Positions 47,001 through 57,272 of a stretch of DNA of 64,000 nucleotides are shown here, piece after piece (position 1 is the stretch's first letter; each line of letters opens with the position of its first letter). A model generated the notes under the pieces. It was given only the letters and a program-made list of their open reading frames with translations, had not been told where the DNA came from and did no database searches. The position numbers were made by a program, and so were the translations under genes. The stretch is from Euryodendron excelsum (lineage: Eukaryota > Streptophyta > Magnoliopsida > Ericales > Pentaphylacaceae). The DNA lies in the NCBI GenBank assembly GCA_033060915.1, contig CM065382.1:4406001-4470000 (forward strand). Direction: 5' to 3'.

Positions 47001-47852
47001 GATATGTACTTTTACATATTGGAATATTAGTTAGTGAATCAGTAAGAGGCCAAATGCTTCAAATAGTAACAGTGGAAATTTGTAGTTGAAAAATCCTTTC
47101 TAAGGCTGTGTACATGAATAGGTATGAGGACCTTTGAGTAATGTCTGTTCTAAGCAAATCACAGTTTCATCTGCCTCGTGTGGTTCTTTTTTGTGAACAA
47201 GTACAGTAACCTTTTTATGGTAGGTGAAAATGTTAGAAGCTCTCCAGGACATTGAAATAGCTTCCAGACTAGTAGGTTTTGATGTTGATAATGATGACTC
47301 CCTTGATGAAAAGTATGCGAAGCTTCGCTGTGACATTGCTCCACTTTCTCACGATAGTGAAGATTATCGGTTGATTGAGAAGTATCTCCAAACTACTCAT
47401 GCCCCTACACATACGGTGAGTTTATTTTTTGAACTTTGTGCACCGGATGCACATTTTGCTAGTCTGACAAAATGAATCTTAGTTTCTTGTTAAGTATTCT
47501 TTAATTTTTCTGAATAATACATTGTGATATTCTCAGGGTTGGACTCTTGAACTGGAAGAAGTTTTCTCACTGGAAAGGGAAGGGGAATTTGATAAGTTTG
47601 CTCCGTACCGAGAAAAACTTGGGAATAGAATGCTCCTATGGCATGGTAAGTTGAAAGGTCTATGTATTGTATTATGTAAATTGTATGCGGGGTTCCCCCT
47701 AGAGCTTCAAGTTGTGAAAATATGTCAGAGGCAGGATGAAGACCAAACCAATGCTTTTGTTCTCCTCAGGTTCTCGTTTGACAAATTTTGTGGGTATACT
47801 AAGCCAAGGACTGAGAATAGCTCCTCCTGAAGCTCCAGCAACTGGCTACATG

Positions 47853-47885
<33 letters not shown>

Positions 47886-49368
47886 GCATGTTCTTAGAGT
47901 CAGGTATAAACAAATCATACTTATTCACCTACATTTCTGCACTACTAACCCACAGCAAATATTTATTGATGTGTAGTTTGGCAAGGGAATTTACTTTGCT
48001 GACCTGGTCAGTAAAAGTGCTCAGTATTGTTATACTGATAGGAAAAATCCTGTTGGTTTAATGGTTCTAAGTGAGGTTGCCTTGGGAGAGGTTTATGAGC
48101 TCAAGAAGGCCAAGGTGAGTTAACATTCTGTGATGTGCATGTAGTTTTGCTCTTGCAAATATATGTACTTTACATGGACTTACATAATGTATTCGACTCC
48201 GATAGACATATGTACACTAGTTCATGTGCATCTGTAATATCTTTAATTAGCATGTATGACTGCAATATTTCCTCATATTAGTATTTTGTAATTTTGGGAA
48301 CTGATTTTATGCAATGAACATTCTTAAAGCATGCCATTCAGGAAATACATTAAACTTGCCTTTATATATACATGTATTTTTTTCTTCTTTTTTTGGCATG
48401 TGTATTTAATCTCCTTTAAGATTAACTCTTGTGTACTTAATTTACTAAAATTTAGTATATGGAGAAACCTCCCCAAGGAAAGCACTCTACTAAAGGCCTT
48501 GGCACGAAGATACCTCAGGGATCAGAATATGTTAAGTGGAGGGATGAAGTTGTTGTGCCTTGTGGCAAACCGGTGGCATCAAATATTAAGGCATCAGAGT
48601 TGATGTATAATGAGTATATCGTCTATAATAAAGCCCAAGTAAGTTTGGAACCGCATTTTGTTGAGCTTATGCTTTATCATTCTTGTATAGCAATTTGTGA
48701 ATATGAGAATGGCCAATTTTTGTGACCCTAAATTTTGCTGAATAGTTGTTTAGTATTATAAAGAACATAGAAATTGCAAAGATAGTTCGTCTTGGCTTTT
48801 GAGCTTGCAGCTGGTGCTATTGCATTGTGCTTTTATTGATGGCACCTTAGTTGCACTGTCGTGTTTACTATTGGTAAGCAATCACCCTTGTCATCAAGGC
48901 TGTTAAAGTTAATCTGAAATTTTGAAAGTGATCAGTTCATCAGTTTTTTGCAAAATTTTAATGTCATTGTTTTCAGTTATGGTCTTGCAAAAAGTACAGA
49001 ATGCTTTTATAGTAGATGCTTGATATATGTTGCTAGCGTCAAAAACTTCACTCTTAGTCTAAAAGAAAATTTTCAGATTGGCTGCCAAGCCTGCCATTAA
49101 ATAGTTCTACGCCAAGTTAATTCACTTTATAGTTAGGGACGGTGGTCACTGAATCCTTAATATCACCGTTGTGTCGTGGTGTTGGAATTGAGAACACTTT
49201 TACCTGCTTAATATTGAATTTTTTCCAATTATTTCATAGTCAATTGATCCCCCCTCCTGTTTTTTTCTTAAATATCTTGATGTGCTATGCAACTGATTTG
49301 GAGATTGATATTTTGAACAGGTTAAGATGCAATTTTTATTGAAGGTGAGGTTTCATCACAAGGGGTGA
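37012..49368 (+). CDS. PARP1: Poly(ADP-ribose) polymerase 1 (PARP1), 20 exons
   Basis: Nuclear DNA-break sensor that transfers ADP-ribose from NAD+. Coding exons: 37012-37155, 38218-38267, 38374-38557, 39762-39945, 40028-40373, 40752-40947, 41026-41190, 41336-41396, 41482-41545, 41629-41880, 43947-44184, 44310-44425, 44511-44587, 44763-44923, 47224-47415, 47537-47645, 47770-47852, 47977-48114, 48456-48638, 49321-49368. They total 2,991 nt, 996 residues, and all introns are GT-AG. Domains in order: zinc finger 1 (C20, C23, H52, C55), zinc finger 2 (C115, C118, H145, C148), a basic Lys-rich linker, a PADR1/zinc-3 region ([11 protein letters not shown]...[13 protein letters not shown]), BRCT (from about residue 405), WGR ([12 protein letters not shown], exon 11), helical regulatory domain and catalytic domain. 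The H-Y-E triad is intact: H846 (LLWHGSR), Y880 (GKGIYFAD), E973 (NEYIVY). This is the complete plant PARP1 architecture, not the short PARP2 or PARP3. Confidence 0.96.
37339..37864. repeat. Tandem ~260-bp duplication in PARP1 intron 1
   Basis: Copy 1 (about 37339-37597) and copy 2 (about 37605-37864) share ordered blocks: CTTATAAxAGAG, GATGTTCATATTCA, GTGTTTATAT/ATGTTTATAT, TTTGGAGTTxAAGAATTGAT, TTGCTTT, GGGCTTTCTTG, TTAGCAAT/TAAGCAAT, TTTATGCT, AAGTGTATAT and TTTATGTTCTCTCT. They are clearly diverged, with many substitutions and small indels, so the duplication is not recent. Confidence 0.85.
42480..42860. repeat. GTGTCC-rich dispersed repeat in PARP1 intron 10
   Basis: The left part has clustered GGACAC/GACACAGA words (about 42497-42570). 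The right part has repeated GTGTCC words and GTTCGACACGTATACCGGCG (about 42655-42835). They lie in opposite orientation around an AT-rich middle. The type resembles known plant dispersed repeats, but class and boundaries are unassigned. An open frame upstream at 42258 is not supported by any domain. Confidence 0.45.
45207..45320. other. GC-rich patch in PARP1 intron 14
   Basis: About 110 bp rich in G and C (AACGGCCCCCCTCCCCTGCG, GTGGGTGGGCCATTGGCAGG) inside an otherwise AT-rich 2.3-kb intron. It could be a fragment of an inserted repeat. No frame of interest. Confidence 0.35.
45452..45481. repeat. (GTTT)n microsatellite in PARP1 intron 14
   Basis: Seven consecutive GTTT units. Confidence 0.9.
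46959..47000. repeat. (TC)n(TA)n compound microsatellite in PARP1 intron 14
   Basis: A TC tract of about 10 units runs directly into a TA tract of about 11 units, roughly 220 bp upstream of the exon 15 acceptor. Confidence 0.9.
47855..47883. repeat. (TC)n microsatellite abutting the PARP1 exon 17 splice donor
   Basis: The tract begins at intron base 3 of the donor that follows the ATG codon ending exon 17 at 47852, so the 5' splice site reads ATG/GTTCTCTCTC. Intron 17 is only 124 bp. Confidence 0.9.
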
Positions 49369-50092
49369 GAAGCTGCAGGTAAATGAATTTCTATAATGTA
49401 TGGTTTTATAAGAAGTTTTACTGGGTCTTTTGGGGTTGGAGTGCTTTGTCTTCATGTTGACGGATTTTGTGTTCCATGACTGTTCTTCCCAATTAGGGAA
49501 GATCTCATTTTGGGGTTTGTGTGGTTTGCTGAAATCTCGTTTTGGCAATGCTTATGGACCTATGGTTTCTGTAAGGAATGAAAGTTGTGTATATTCCTCT
49601 ACCTTCAACTGATCCGTAATTAATGATGTTTTCAATATCATGTAGAATGAGTCCCTTTATTATCACTCAATCTTGAAAATTTTCAGCTAATATAAAGAAA
49701 TATTCTTCTCTGCAAATTGATTAGTGGTTTCATAACATTGAATAAATAGTGAACTTTCGCCTAATGGCAGTCCTAGATGTGAAGCTATAAGGCAACCTGA
49801 AACACCAGGTGAAGATCAGGTTGACTTCGCTTGCTGTCGGTTCAACCTCCACCTGAGCTGCGCACAAACCATTTTAAACATGACAGAAGCCACGCTCCTC
49901 GGTGGTTAAAAACTAGGATTTAAATCTGCTTCGAGTACGGACATCATATTTTTGCTTTGGTCGCTCACTGTGGTACAATTGTTTAATAGGATTTAGTTTG
50001 TCTGTCTTTTACAGTTTGGTATTGGGGACTATTTGGACCTCTTGAGCAGTGTTTCAATCATTAATCTCGAGTCTTTGATCTTATGGCTGTGG

Positions 50093-50167
<75 letters not shown>
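50093..50167. repeat. (CT)n(CA)n compound microsatellite
   Basis: About 20 CT units run directly into about 18 CA units, 75 bp in all. Confidence 0.95.
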
Positions 50168-50170
<3 letters not shown>

Positions 50171-51677
50171 CTGGTGATGAAGATTTTATGCATGAAAAAA
50201 AACATTAACCATAAAAGAGGAGTTTCGAGCCTAAACCCCTCTTCTCTTTGGCAAATTCAATGGATTGATCGAGTCTCACAAGGGAATATATGGTAGGCTC
50301 CTAGGAATTGTTCACTAGTTATGACGGCTCACCCGGGCCTCTTGCTTCCCTTTTCTGGTCACTTCGTTAGGGAGGGAGTCTCATGTTGACTAATTCAGCT
50401 CCTCTCTTCCTTAAACTGCTAAATGCAAATGATCCATATTAAATTTATGCCGGTATGACCCAATAAATTTGCATGCACATTTTCAGTATAGAGGGCATGC
50501 TTTTCATCCAAGTAGTAGTTCGAGTCTAGGACTCCGTAAGAAAATGCTGCGAGGAAATGCAATAAAGGATTACCGGCTTTTATTCAAGACTCATCAATGC
50601 CCCCAAAATTTTATTACTGGATGTGGTCCTTCACTGAGCAGAACTGCTGAAAATACAGGTTTTGAAGTGTAGACAAGGCCGTAGGGACAAAAAGGCTACC
50701 GTTAAAACTGGAATTGGATTTGCTCAGTGGGAACGTGGACTTGTGCTCTCAAGCCACTTTCAGTTGAGTTGAGTTTTGTTCTTGTCTCGTGTAATAAGTG
50801 AAGCATTTTACACGAGGCGGGGTGTCTCACAAGTTCATTGAAAGAAACACTGGCTTAGCATTGCATTGAAAGGAACACTGATTTGATGAACCATTCCGTG
50901 ACTCAACTTCCAAGCATATGTTTCTTCATTTTTCTTCTTCACCAAGCTTCAAAGTCAAAGCATCATTAAAAGTGCCATATAATATAATTTCCCCCCCCCA
51001 TTTAGTCCTGTTTTCTTGAATACCCTCCAATCTTTTCTCAGTGGGCATATACTCAGAATTAGGGCAATGACATTCCATGAATAACCCTGTTAATTTTTGG
51101 TACTTTTTTATTCTAATCCACTGGATGGTACTGGATTTAGCTAATATCATATAAGGATTAAGCCTCTAATCACTCTGAAAGATACATATCAAGACGAGTC
51201 TGAAAGAGTACACGTGGCACTGAAAATACTTCCACAAAACAACAAATTAGCAGAGGCTAGCAGCAGTTTCCCAGGTGCGGCGTTCGGCGGAAAAATAGTT
51301 TTAAAAAAGCATTGAAGTCAAGCTCATTTTAGTTAAAGAACAAAAGCAAAGGAATAAAATAATTAAAAAAGAAGAAGAAGAAAATCAAAGTCCGAAAGTA
51401 ACTGCCTCGATTGAAAATCATATGCTTGTAAACTGGTCTAAGCTAATTAAAAAAACATACCCACATTGCATCAACCACGAGTGAATGTTCCCTTATAACT
51501 CTACATTCAGACCCTCCATGTCCCCCATTCACGCCCCTTTTTAAGACCCCCCACTACCATTTATGTACCTTAACACCCACAAAGCCCCCACTTTCTCCCG
51601 TCCATACCCCCCAAAACAAGTCCTTGAATATTAGCACCGTTTCCTAGTGTGCCCGTGTGCTGAAATTTTTTTTCAGC

Positions 51678-51701
51678 CTCTCTCTCTCTCTCTCTCTCTC
51701 T
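51678..51701. repeat. (CT)n tract in the 5' leader of the LBD16-like gene
   Basis: CT tract of about 12 units ending 11 bp before the start codon. Confidence 0.85.
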
Positions 51702-51712
51702 TGATCTTGACG

Positions 51713-52775
51713 ATGGCAACTGGGACTGGCTCACCTTGTGGTGCATGCAAGTTTCTGAGGCGGAAATGCGCTGCCGATTGCGTTTTTGCTCCTTACTTTT
51801 GCTCTGAACAAGGCCCGGCTCGGTTCGCGGCGATTCATAAGGTGTTTGGTGCTAGCAATGTTTCCAAACTGTTGTTACATGTTCCGGTTCCCGAACGCTC
51901 CGAGGCTGTTGTCACGATTGCTTATGAAGCTCAAGCCAGAATTCGAGATCCGGTCTATGGCTGTGTCGCACATATCTTCGCCTTGCAACAACAGGTTTGT
52001 CAAATTTTATGCCATGAATCGCCTTGCATCAATTTCACTGTTGAATTGCATTTTTCTTTTTGTGGGTCTGTTTCATGTCTCTCAGATGAGCCTTCAATTA
52101 GATAGTTGAACTAAATCTCTCTCTCTCTCTCTACCTTGAGCAAATTAACCTAAATAAAATACTATTCTTTCAAAAAATTTGAATGATGTGACAGTAACAT
52201 TATTATAAAAAATATTTTATTTTAAAATAAATAATTTTTATCTATCCACATTATTTGATAAATTCTGTATAAATTTTTTTGTTTGTACCTATTATCCTAC
52301 CTTAAATATATTTATTCTCCTTTTGTTGGTAATAGGGTTCTAGTGAGCCACCTTCGCAATCTTTGAAAATTCTTGAAAGATCAAACTCTTGTCTATACTT
52401 GAACATCAATGAGCTAATGATAGTTTTCTTCCTTTTTTTTTTTTTTTTGGACAGGTGACATGCTTGCAAACCCAACTAATGCAAGCGAAGGCTCAACTGG
52501 CGCAAAACCTCATTGACTCGAGGAATGTGGAAAATCAATGGCATGGGAATATGGATGGAATGCCATCAATATTTCCGACTTATCCAGCAGCCTACATGAA
52601 CTCTATCTCACCTCAGAGTTCGCTCGAGTCGGCCAATCACAGCGGCGACGGAATGGGAATGCAAGAGATACAAAGCAGAGATGAACTTTCTTTCCAATCT
52701 TATACCAAGAAGAGACCCTCACAAACTGACCTGGGTGAGCTTCAAGCACTGGCCCTTAGGATGATGAGGAACTGA
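51713..52775 (+). CDS. LBD16: LOB-domain transcription factor, LBD16-like, two exons
   Basis: Class I LBD nuclear factor. Coding exons 51713-51994 and 52455-52775, phase 0 GT-AG intron, 200 residues. The LOB domain has the CX2CX6CX3C block (C9, C12, C19, C23), the GAS block ([17 protein letters not shown]) and the terminal helix [16 protein letters not shown]. The intron lies directly after QQQ, the family position. Exon 2 continues the coiled coil ([15 protein letters not shown]) and carries a variable activation tail. The start at 51713 gives the standard short [12 protein letters not shown] lead; a frame extending to 51647 only translates the CT repeat. The LOB sequence is closest to LBD16 and its sister LBD17; these act downstream of ARF7/ARF19 in lateral-root founder-cell activation and callus formation. 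The intron hosts MITE-like copy D. It is convergent with the LBD29-like gene. Confidence 0.93.
52156..52297. mobile_element. AT-rich MITE-like family, copy D, in the LBD16-like intron
   Basis: AAAATACTATTCTTTCAAAA, ATGATGTGACAGTAACATTA, TTTTAAAATAAAT and TCTGTATAAATTTTTTTGTT follow the same order as copy B. It occupies about a third of the 460-bp intron. Confidence 0.65.
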
Positions 52776-52939
52776 CTCATTATGTTTCTAACTTGAATGT
52801 CATGTTAATTGACAATGGACTATGGCTTAATTATGTATATAGGGAGACCATGGAGAAACTTGGTAGTACAATGTTATAAGCCTAAATTCAGGCATTTTCC
52901 TTAGTTTTACCAAAAACAAATTGCAACAACATATAAATG

Positions 52940-52941
<2 letters not shown>

Positions 52942-52972
<31 letters not shown>
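52942..52972. repeat. (CT)n microsatellite
   Basis: CT tract of about 15 units, roughly 170 bp past the LBD16-like stop and probably in its 3' UTR. Confidence 0.9.
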
Positions 52973-52974
<2 letters not shown>

Positions 52975-53787
52975 AGCAAAAGCTGTTAAGTTGCAAGGGT
53001 TGTGCCTTTACTTTATGAAGATAGTTTAGTACTTACTTATGAACATGCAACAATAATAGAGACACCCTATTTGACATTTTGAAAGCAAAACTTTGGAATT
53101 AGGGTCATCTTGCATAAAAATATGTAAGAGAGGGCATATTTTAGATATCTTATACAAGTATGCATAATTGAAGTTTGAACCCTCTGGTGTCGTTTCCTAA
53201 AGAGAAATTTAATTGAAAAACAGGCGTGCCGATAAAGGGTGTTCTGGAAGATATCCTAATTAAATGAGGTATTTGTCTTCTTTGCCAATAAGGTTGAGCC
53301 CCATTTATTCTGCTTATCTCTTGATCATGTACAATCGAACCATATTTACACATATGTAATATGATGCTATTGTGTTATTTCAGCTAATGATATTGTTAAG
53401 TTAAATGTATTTAGCTGCTTTCATTCACATTGTTCAAAGACATATATGATTATAACTTTTAAGGTGTCTGAAGAAGCAAAGAGTAGCCGACAACTTTAAA
53501 CTGAGCCCTAAAATTTGTCTGTAAGGAACCTTGCCATGGTAGAATGAGGGGTTTTATTGTAATGATGGGTTGATGAGTAATGCGATGTGCAGGATTCGCC
53601 GATTCGATTGTGCCATTAAGAACAAGCTACTGGTTATTATCTTGGATTTAGTATAGCAAAAACTTGGAAACGTCAAAATTGCATGTAGCAAAGTGGTAAA
53701 GTGGAATAATACTCAAACTCTCAAATTGGGAGTCTGGAGTCAACGCGGTTAGTTCTGCACATAGCATTAGTTTTTGCACGACATCCA

Positions 53788-53912
53788 TGCTACGTGCCAA
53801 GTTTAGGATAATTTCGAGACTGTTTTCAAATTTTCGTACCGTAAAATCTCATGTTACATGTCAAGTTTAGTACAATTTTGAGACTGTTTTTAAATTTTAA
53901 TAACGTAAAATC
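53788..53912. repeat. Degenerate tandem repeat, two ~62-bp units
   Basis: Both units read (G)xTACxTGxCAAGTTTAG, then AATTTxGAGACTGTTTT, AAATTTT and CGTAAAATCTC, with about a dozen differences between them. Confidence 0.85.
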
Positions 53913-55362
53913 TCAAAACGCTTGGTTCAAAAAATGATCAGCCCCACTGAGACTTCTTGTCTTTTCTGCAATATATGACAGGTTAAATGTAGGCGACCAG
54001 GTTAAGTCCATTTTAAGTCACATGATGACTTTGTGATGCTCCTCGTGTCATTAACTGGGGATTAGACAAGAGGTGAATCCTATCATTGTAATTGAAGGCA
54101 AAGACACCTTTGTGGTGATCAGTATCAAAGGGACCCACCTTGCCTAAGGTTTATGTTCTAATAAGTAGGTTTACCTAACTTAAGTACTGTCATTATAATT
54201 TTAATGACAGTCTCACATCATCTTGTACTCAGATTGATAGACAAAATGTCCCCTTGATTGACTGACTGCACACGGCTACATCATGATGTATGCTAGCATT
54301 GGCAATTTCTATCAAACCCATTACACAAATTGTATTGGTTCTCCAAAGCTTACAGAGGCAAGCAAATTATACAGTAACCCTAATTGGTAGAGGCCTTAGT
54401 TAATAGGATCAAGCATCACACAAAACCAAAATTGTGCATTGATGCAAGTGAAGACTTCAAGATCTTAGCGTGTAGTAAGAAGTAAAGGTTGAAAATCATC
54501 TGTGGTTCATTAATCTATGCATGACAATTATATATATATATATATATATCTATATTTACAACAAAGTTAATAATCCCTAACATTTTAATGATATACGAAG
54601 CTTAAAAGGATAAATGCAAAGTCTTAGCACGACGTTTGGCCGGCAATTTTTATGTTTACCCACATCCCAAGACATTATTTTACTATTTTATACATACAGT
54701 ACTCCGTATACAAGAAATCCATAATCATACTGATTAAGCCAAGTCAAAGTGTAATAGTCCCATCCCTTGTTAGGGTAACTCGGTGTGGTTTAAAATTAAC
54801 TCTGGTAAGAAATATATGCAGGTGGTGCTGTCATGGTACAGCACCATTGAAGCTTAATTTGGCCTCGGTGATCATGGACAAATTAAAACCAGACAAAGAA
54901 CAGAAAGGACATGAAAGAGAGTGATATTTCTAGTCAATCAGCAATATAAGTCAATGGAATATTAATCAAATCGTAAGTTCTTCGAGCCCATGACCGTTTA
55001 ACAGATAATTATACCTAATCTAGTCAAGCGGCATGTATATTCACTTTCAAACCTCATTTCGGCGTTAAAAAAATAAGAAAGAGGGGATAAAGGGATGTAT
55101 ATATTGAAGAAAAAATAAATAAAAAGTTTGGTTCAAGAACCTATTATGTGTGCCTTCCCCCATAAGACTCCATTAATTGCACTTAGAAAGTAATTATTCC
55201 TAATACAATTAATTAAATAATGACCAAGAAAAAGAAGACAAAATAAAGAAGTGATGCTTAGCATAGAAGAGATTGAGAAAAGGAGTTCACAAAAGAAGAA
55301 AGTTGGGTCTCCCCCTAAAAGAAAAGGAAGCCATGGTATGCTTGTCTGAATCTAACAACCAA

Positions 55363-55368
<6 letters not shown>

Positions 55369-55398
<30 letters not shown>
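55369..55398. repeat. (TC)n microsatellite
   Basis: TC tract of about 15 units; a 70-residue frame across it is a repeat translation. Confidence 0.9.
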
Positions 55399-55402
<4 letters not shown>

Positions 55403-57193
55403 TTAGATCTTTTTATTTCCCACCTCTACATTTTCATCCACATTCTTCAACAGTCTTAGATTTGCAGCACCATTCAACCCAATAACATTTGGTATTGTCT
55501 CCAATATTTTAAAGTAACTTACTGTTAGGACTCATGGATGTAACTTTTTCGTCCAACATGAAAACAAACATGCACATGTTTCCATCCATTTACTGTTATA
55601 AAAGAAATTTTGCAGAATTTAGGATTAGTAAGCAAAAATGGTGAAAACCCAAGAAGCTTGGCTATGGAAGTGAACAAGGCATAGAAGCAATAAAACCATA
55701 TTTTAAATCATTTTTCTAAAGTCAATTTTGATTTCATAAAACAGTCGGTGTGTTTTTGTTTGGTAGCGACTGAGTAGGTAATGGGCTAGCAATTGAGAAG
55801 AAGAGAATGGAATATTTAAAAGAAACGGCTACGCATTTAGGAAGAGAACATGATGAAGAGTCCTGCGTCTCTTTCTGGCTGGTTTTTGAATACTAACAAA
55901 ATTTGACCGTTGAGCGTGCACGTGCGGCTAATCTGATCCGTCCCAGCTGTCAGATGGATTGTTTTGTCGGCTACTGTTACATATACACATATACATATTC
56001 TTGTTTTTGTAGACACACTTTCACAAAGAAGTGTGGGCTTACGGGCCGCCAGTAGGCCCTTTTGGTGAGCCTTTTAGTTAAATGGGCTTTTACATTTTCT
56101 TATTAGTGCTTTGACTTATTTTATAACTTCAGTTTTTAATAATTTGGAGTTGGGCCTAAAGAATAGCACATTCAATCTTCCATGTACAACCTAGGCCCAA
56201 CTGTTTTTACCCTGAAGAGAGGTTTTAATTGCTCATTACCAAATTAAAAAATAAAAAATAAAAAAATGAGAAAGGACAAGAAGAAGAGAAAAGAAGAGAG
56301 GTTTAAGTTACAACTTCCCAAAATCTAGAATGTTAGGGTTTTTTTTCCCATGAAAAAAAAAAACTGAACATTTCTTAGGGTTTTTTTCCTTTTCCTTTTC
56401 TTTTTTCTTTTTTCTTTTATCTTACATAAAGGCCTCTTGTGGCGAAACATTAGAGTGAATTGTTCACTTCACGCTAAAAGCACTTTTATGTCCAGAAAAA
56501 ATAAAACTAATAGGTTTTCTTGATGAAGCAGTACTTAAGTACTTTTGCAAAAGCACTTTTTACAAATCACTTCGCTAAAAGCTCCCACACTACGAAACAA
56601 TCACTAGTGTTCCAAACCTTTTCCAAATAGAGACTAAATCGTAAGGATGCACACAATTATGATTCACAGTTGAAACTCATATGTCCAATTTCAAAGCTGG
56701 AAAGCTCAGGTCCTCATCTTAGTATTATGTGATTTATGTAGGAAGAAATTTACCTCTGCTTGCCATTCCTTCGTAGTGATGCTTTTCTAGTTTCTGAAAG
56801 CAAAAACTACCTTGAAGTTACTTACCAAAAGTACCATTGGGAAAAAAAAAAAAAAACTTACTTTGAGGCTTTCTTTCAAAAGCAAAGAACGTAATCTCAG
56901 AACATAATGTAATGTAAATTTTTGACAAGAAAACTTGGCCCCTTGGATTTACAACGGATAATATTTACTTTTTCCGGTGGAAAACTAAAGTTGGTAATCA
57001 TGGAAAATGACTATCAAAGTTTACCTCACGTGTGAAAAGAAGTCAATTGTTAATGCCATCACTGGGAAAAGAAAGGAAATGTAAGAAGAAAACTCTCATT
57101 ACCAGTGCTGTAAATTATAACAACTAAATAATGAACCTTCATAATAAGGCTCAGAGAGTTGGGTAGTGAAATAGCTAACAACTAAATGTACGT

Positions 57194-57195
<2 letters not shown>

Positions 57196-57269
<74 letters not shown>
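57196..57269. repeat. Long (CT)n microsatellite
   Basis: About 36 uninterrupted CT units, the longest single-motif dinucleotide tract in the window. Confidence 0.97.

Positions 57270-57272
<3 letters not shown>

Larger units (their letters stand above)
49369..51712. other. PARP1 3' flank and LBD16-like 5' flank
   Basis: No gene recognised in 2.3 kb. The PARP1 3' UTR is expected in the first few hundred bases. A CT/CA microsatellite lies at 50093-50167. A TGTCTC word (auxin-response-element-like) occurs at 50823-50828, about 890 bp upstream of the LBD16-like start. The final 200 bp is C-rich promoter sequence. Confidence 0.5.

Noticed and set aside
51647..51712. N-terminal extension of the LBD16-like protein
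   Set aside because: The extra residues translate a CT microsatellite, and LBD proteins normally begin a few residues before the CX2C block, as from 51713.
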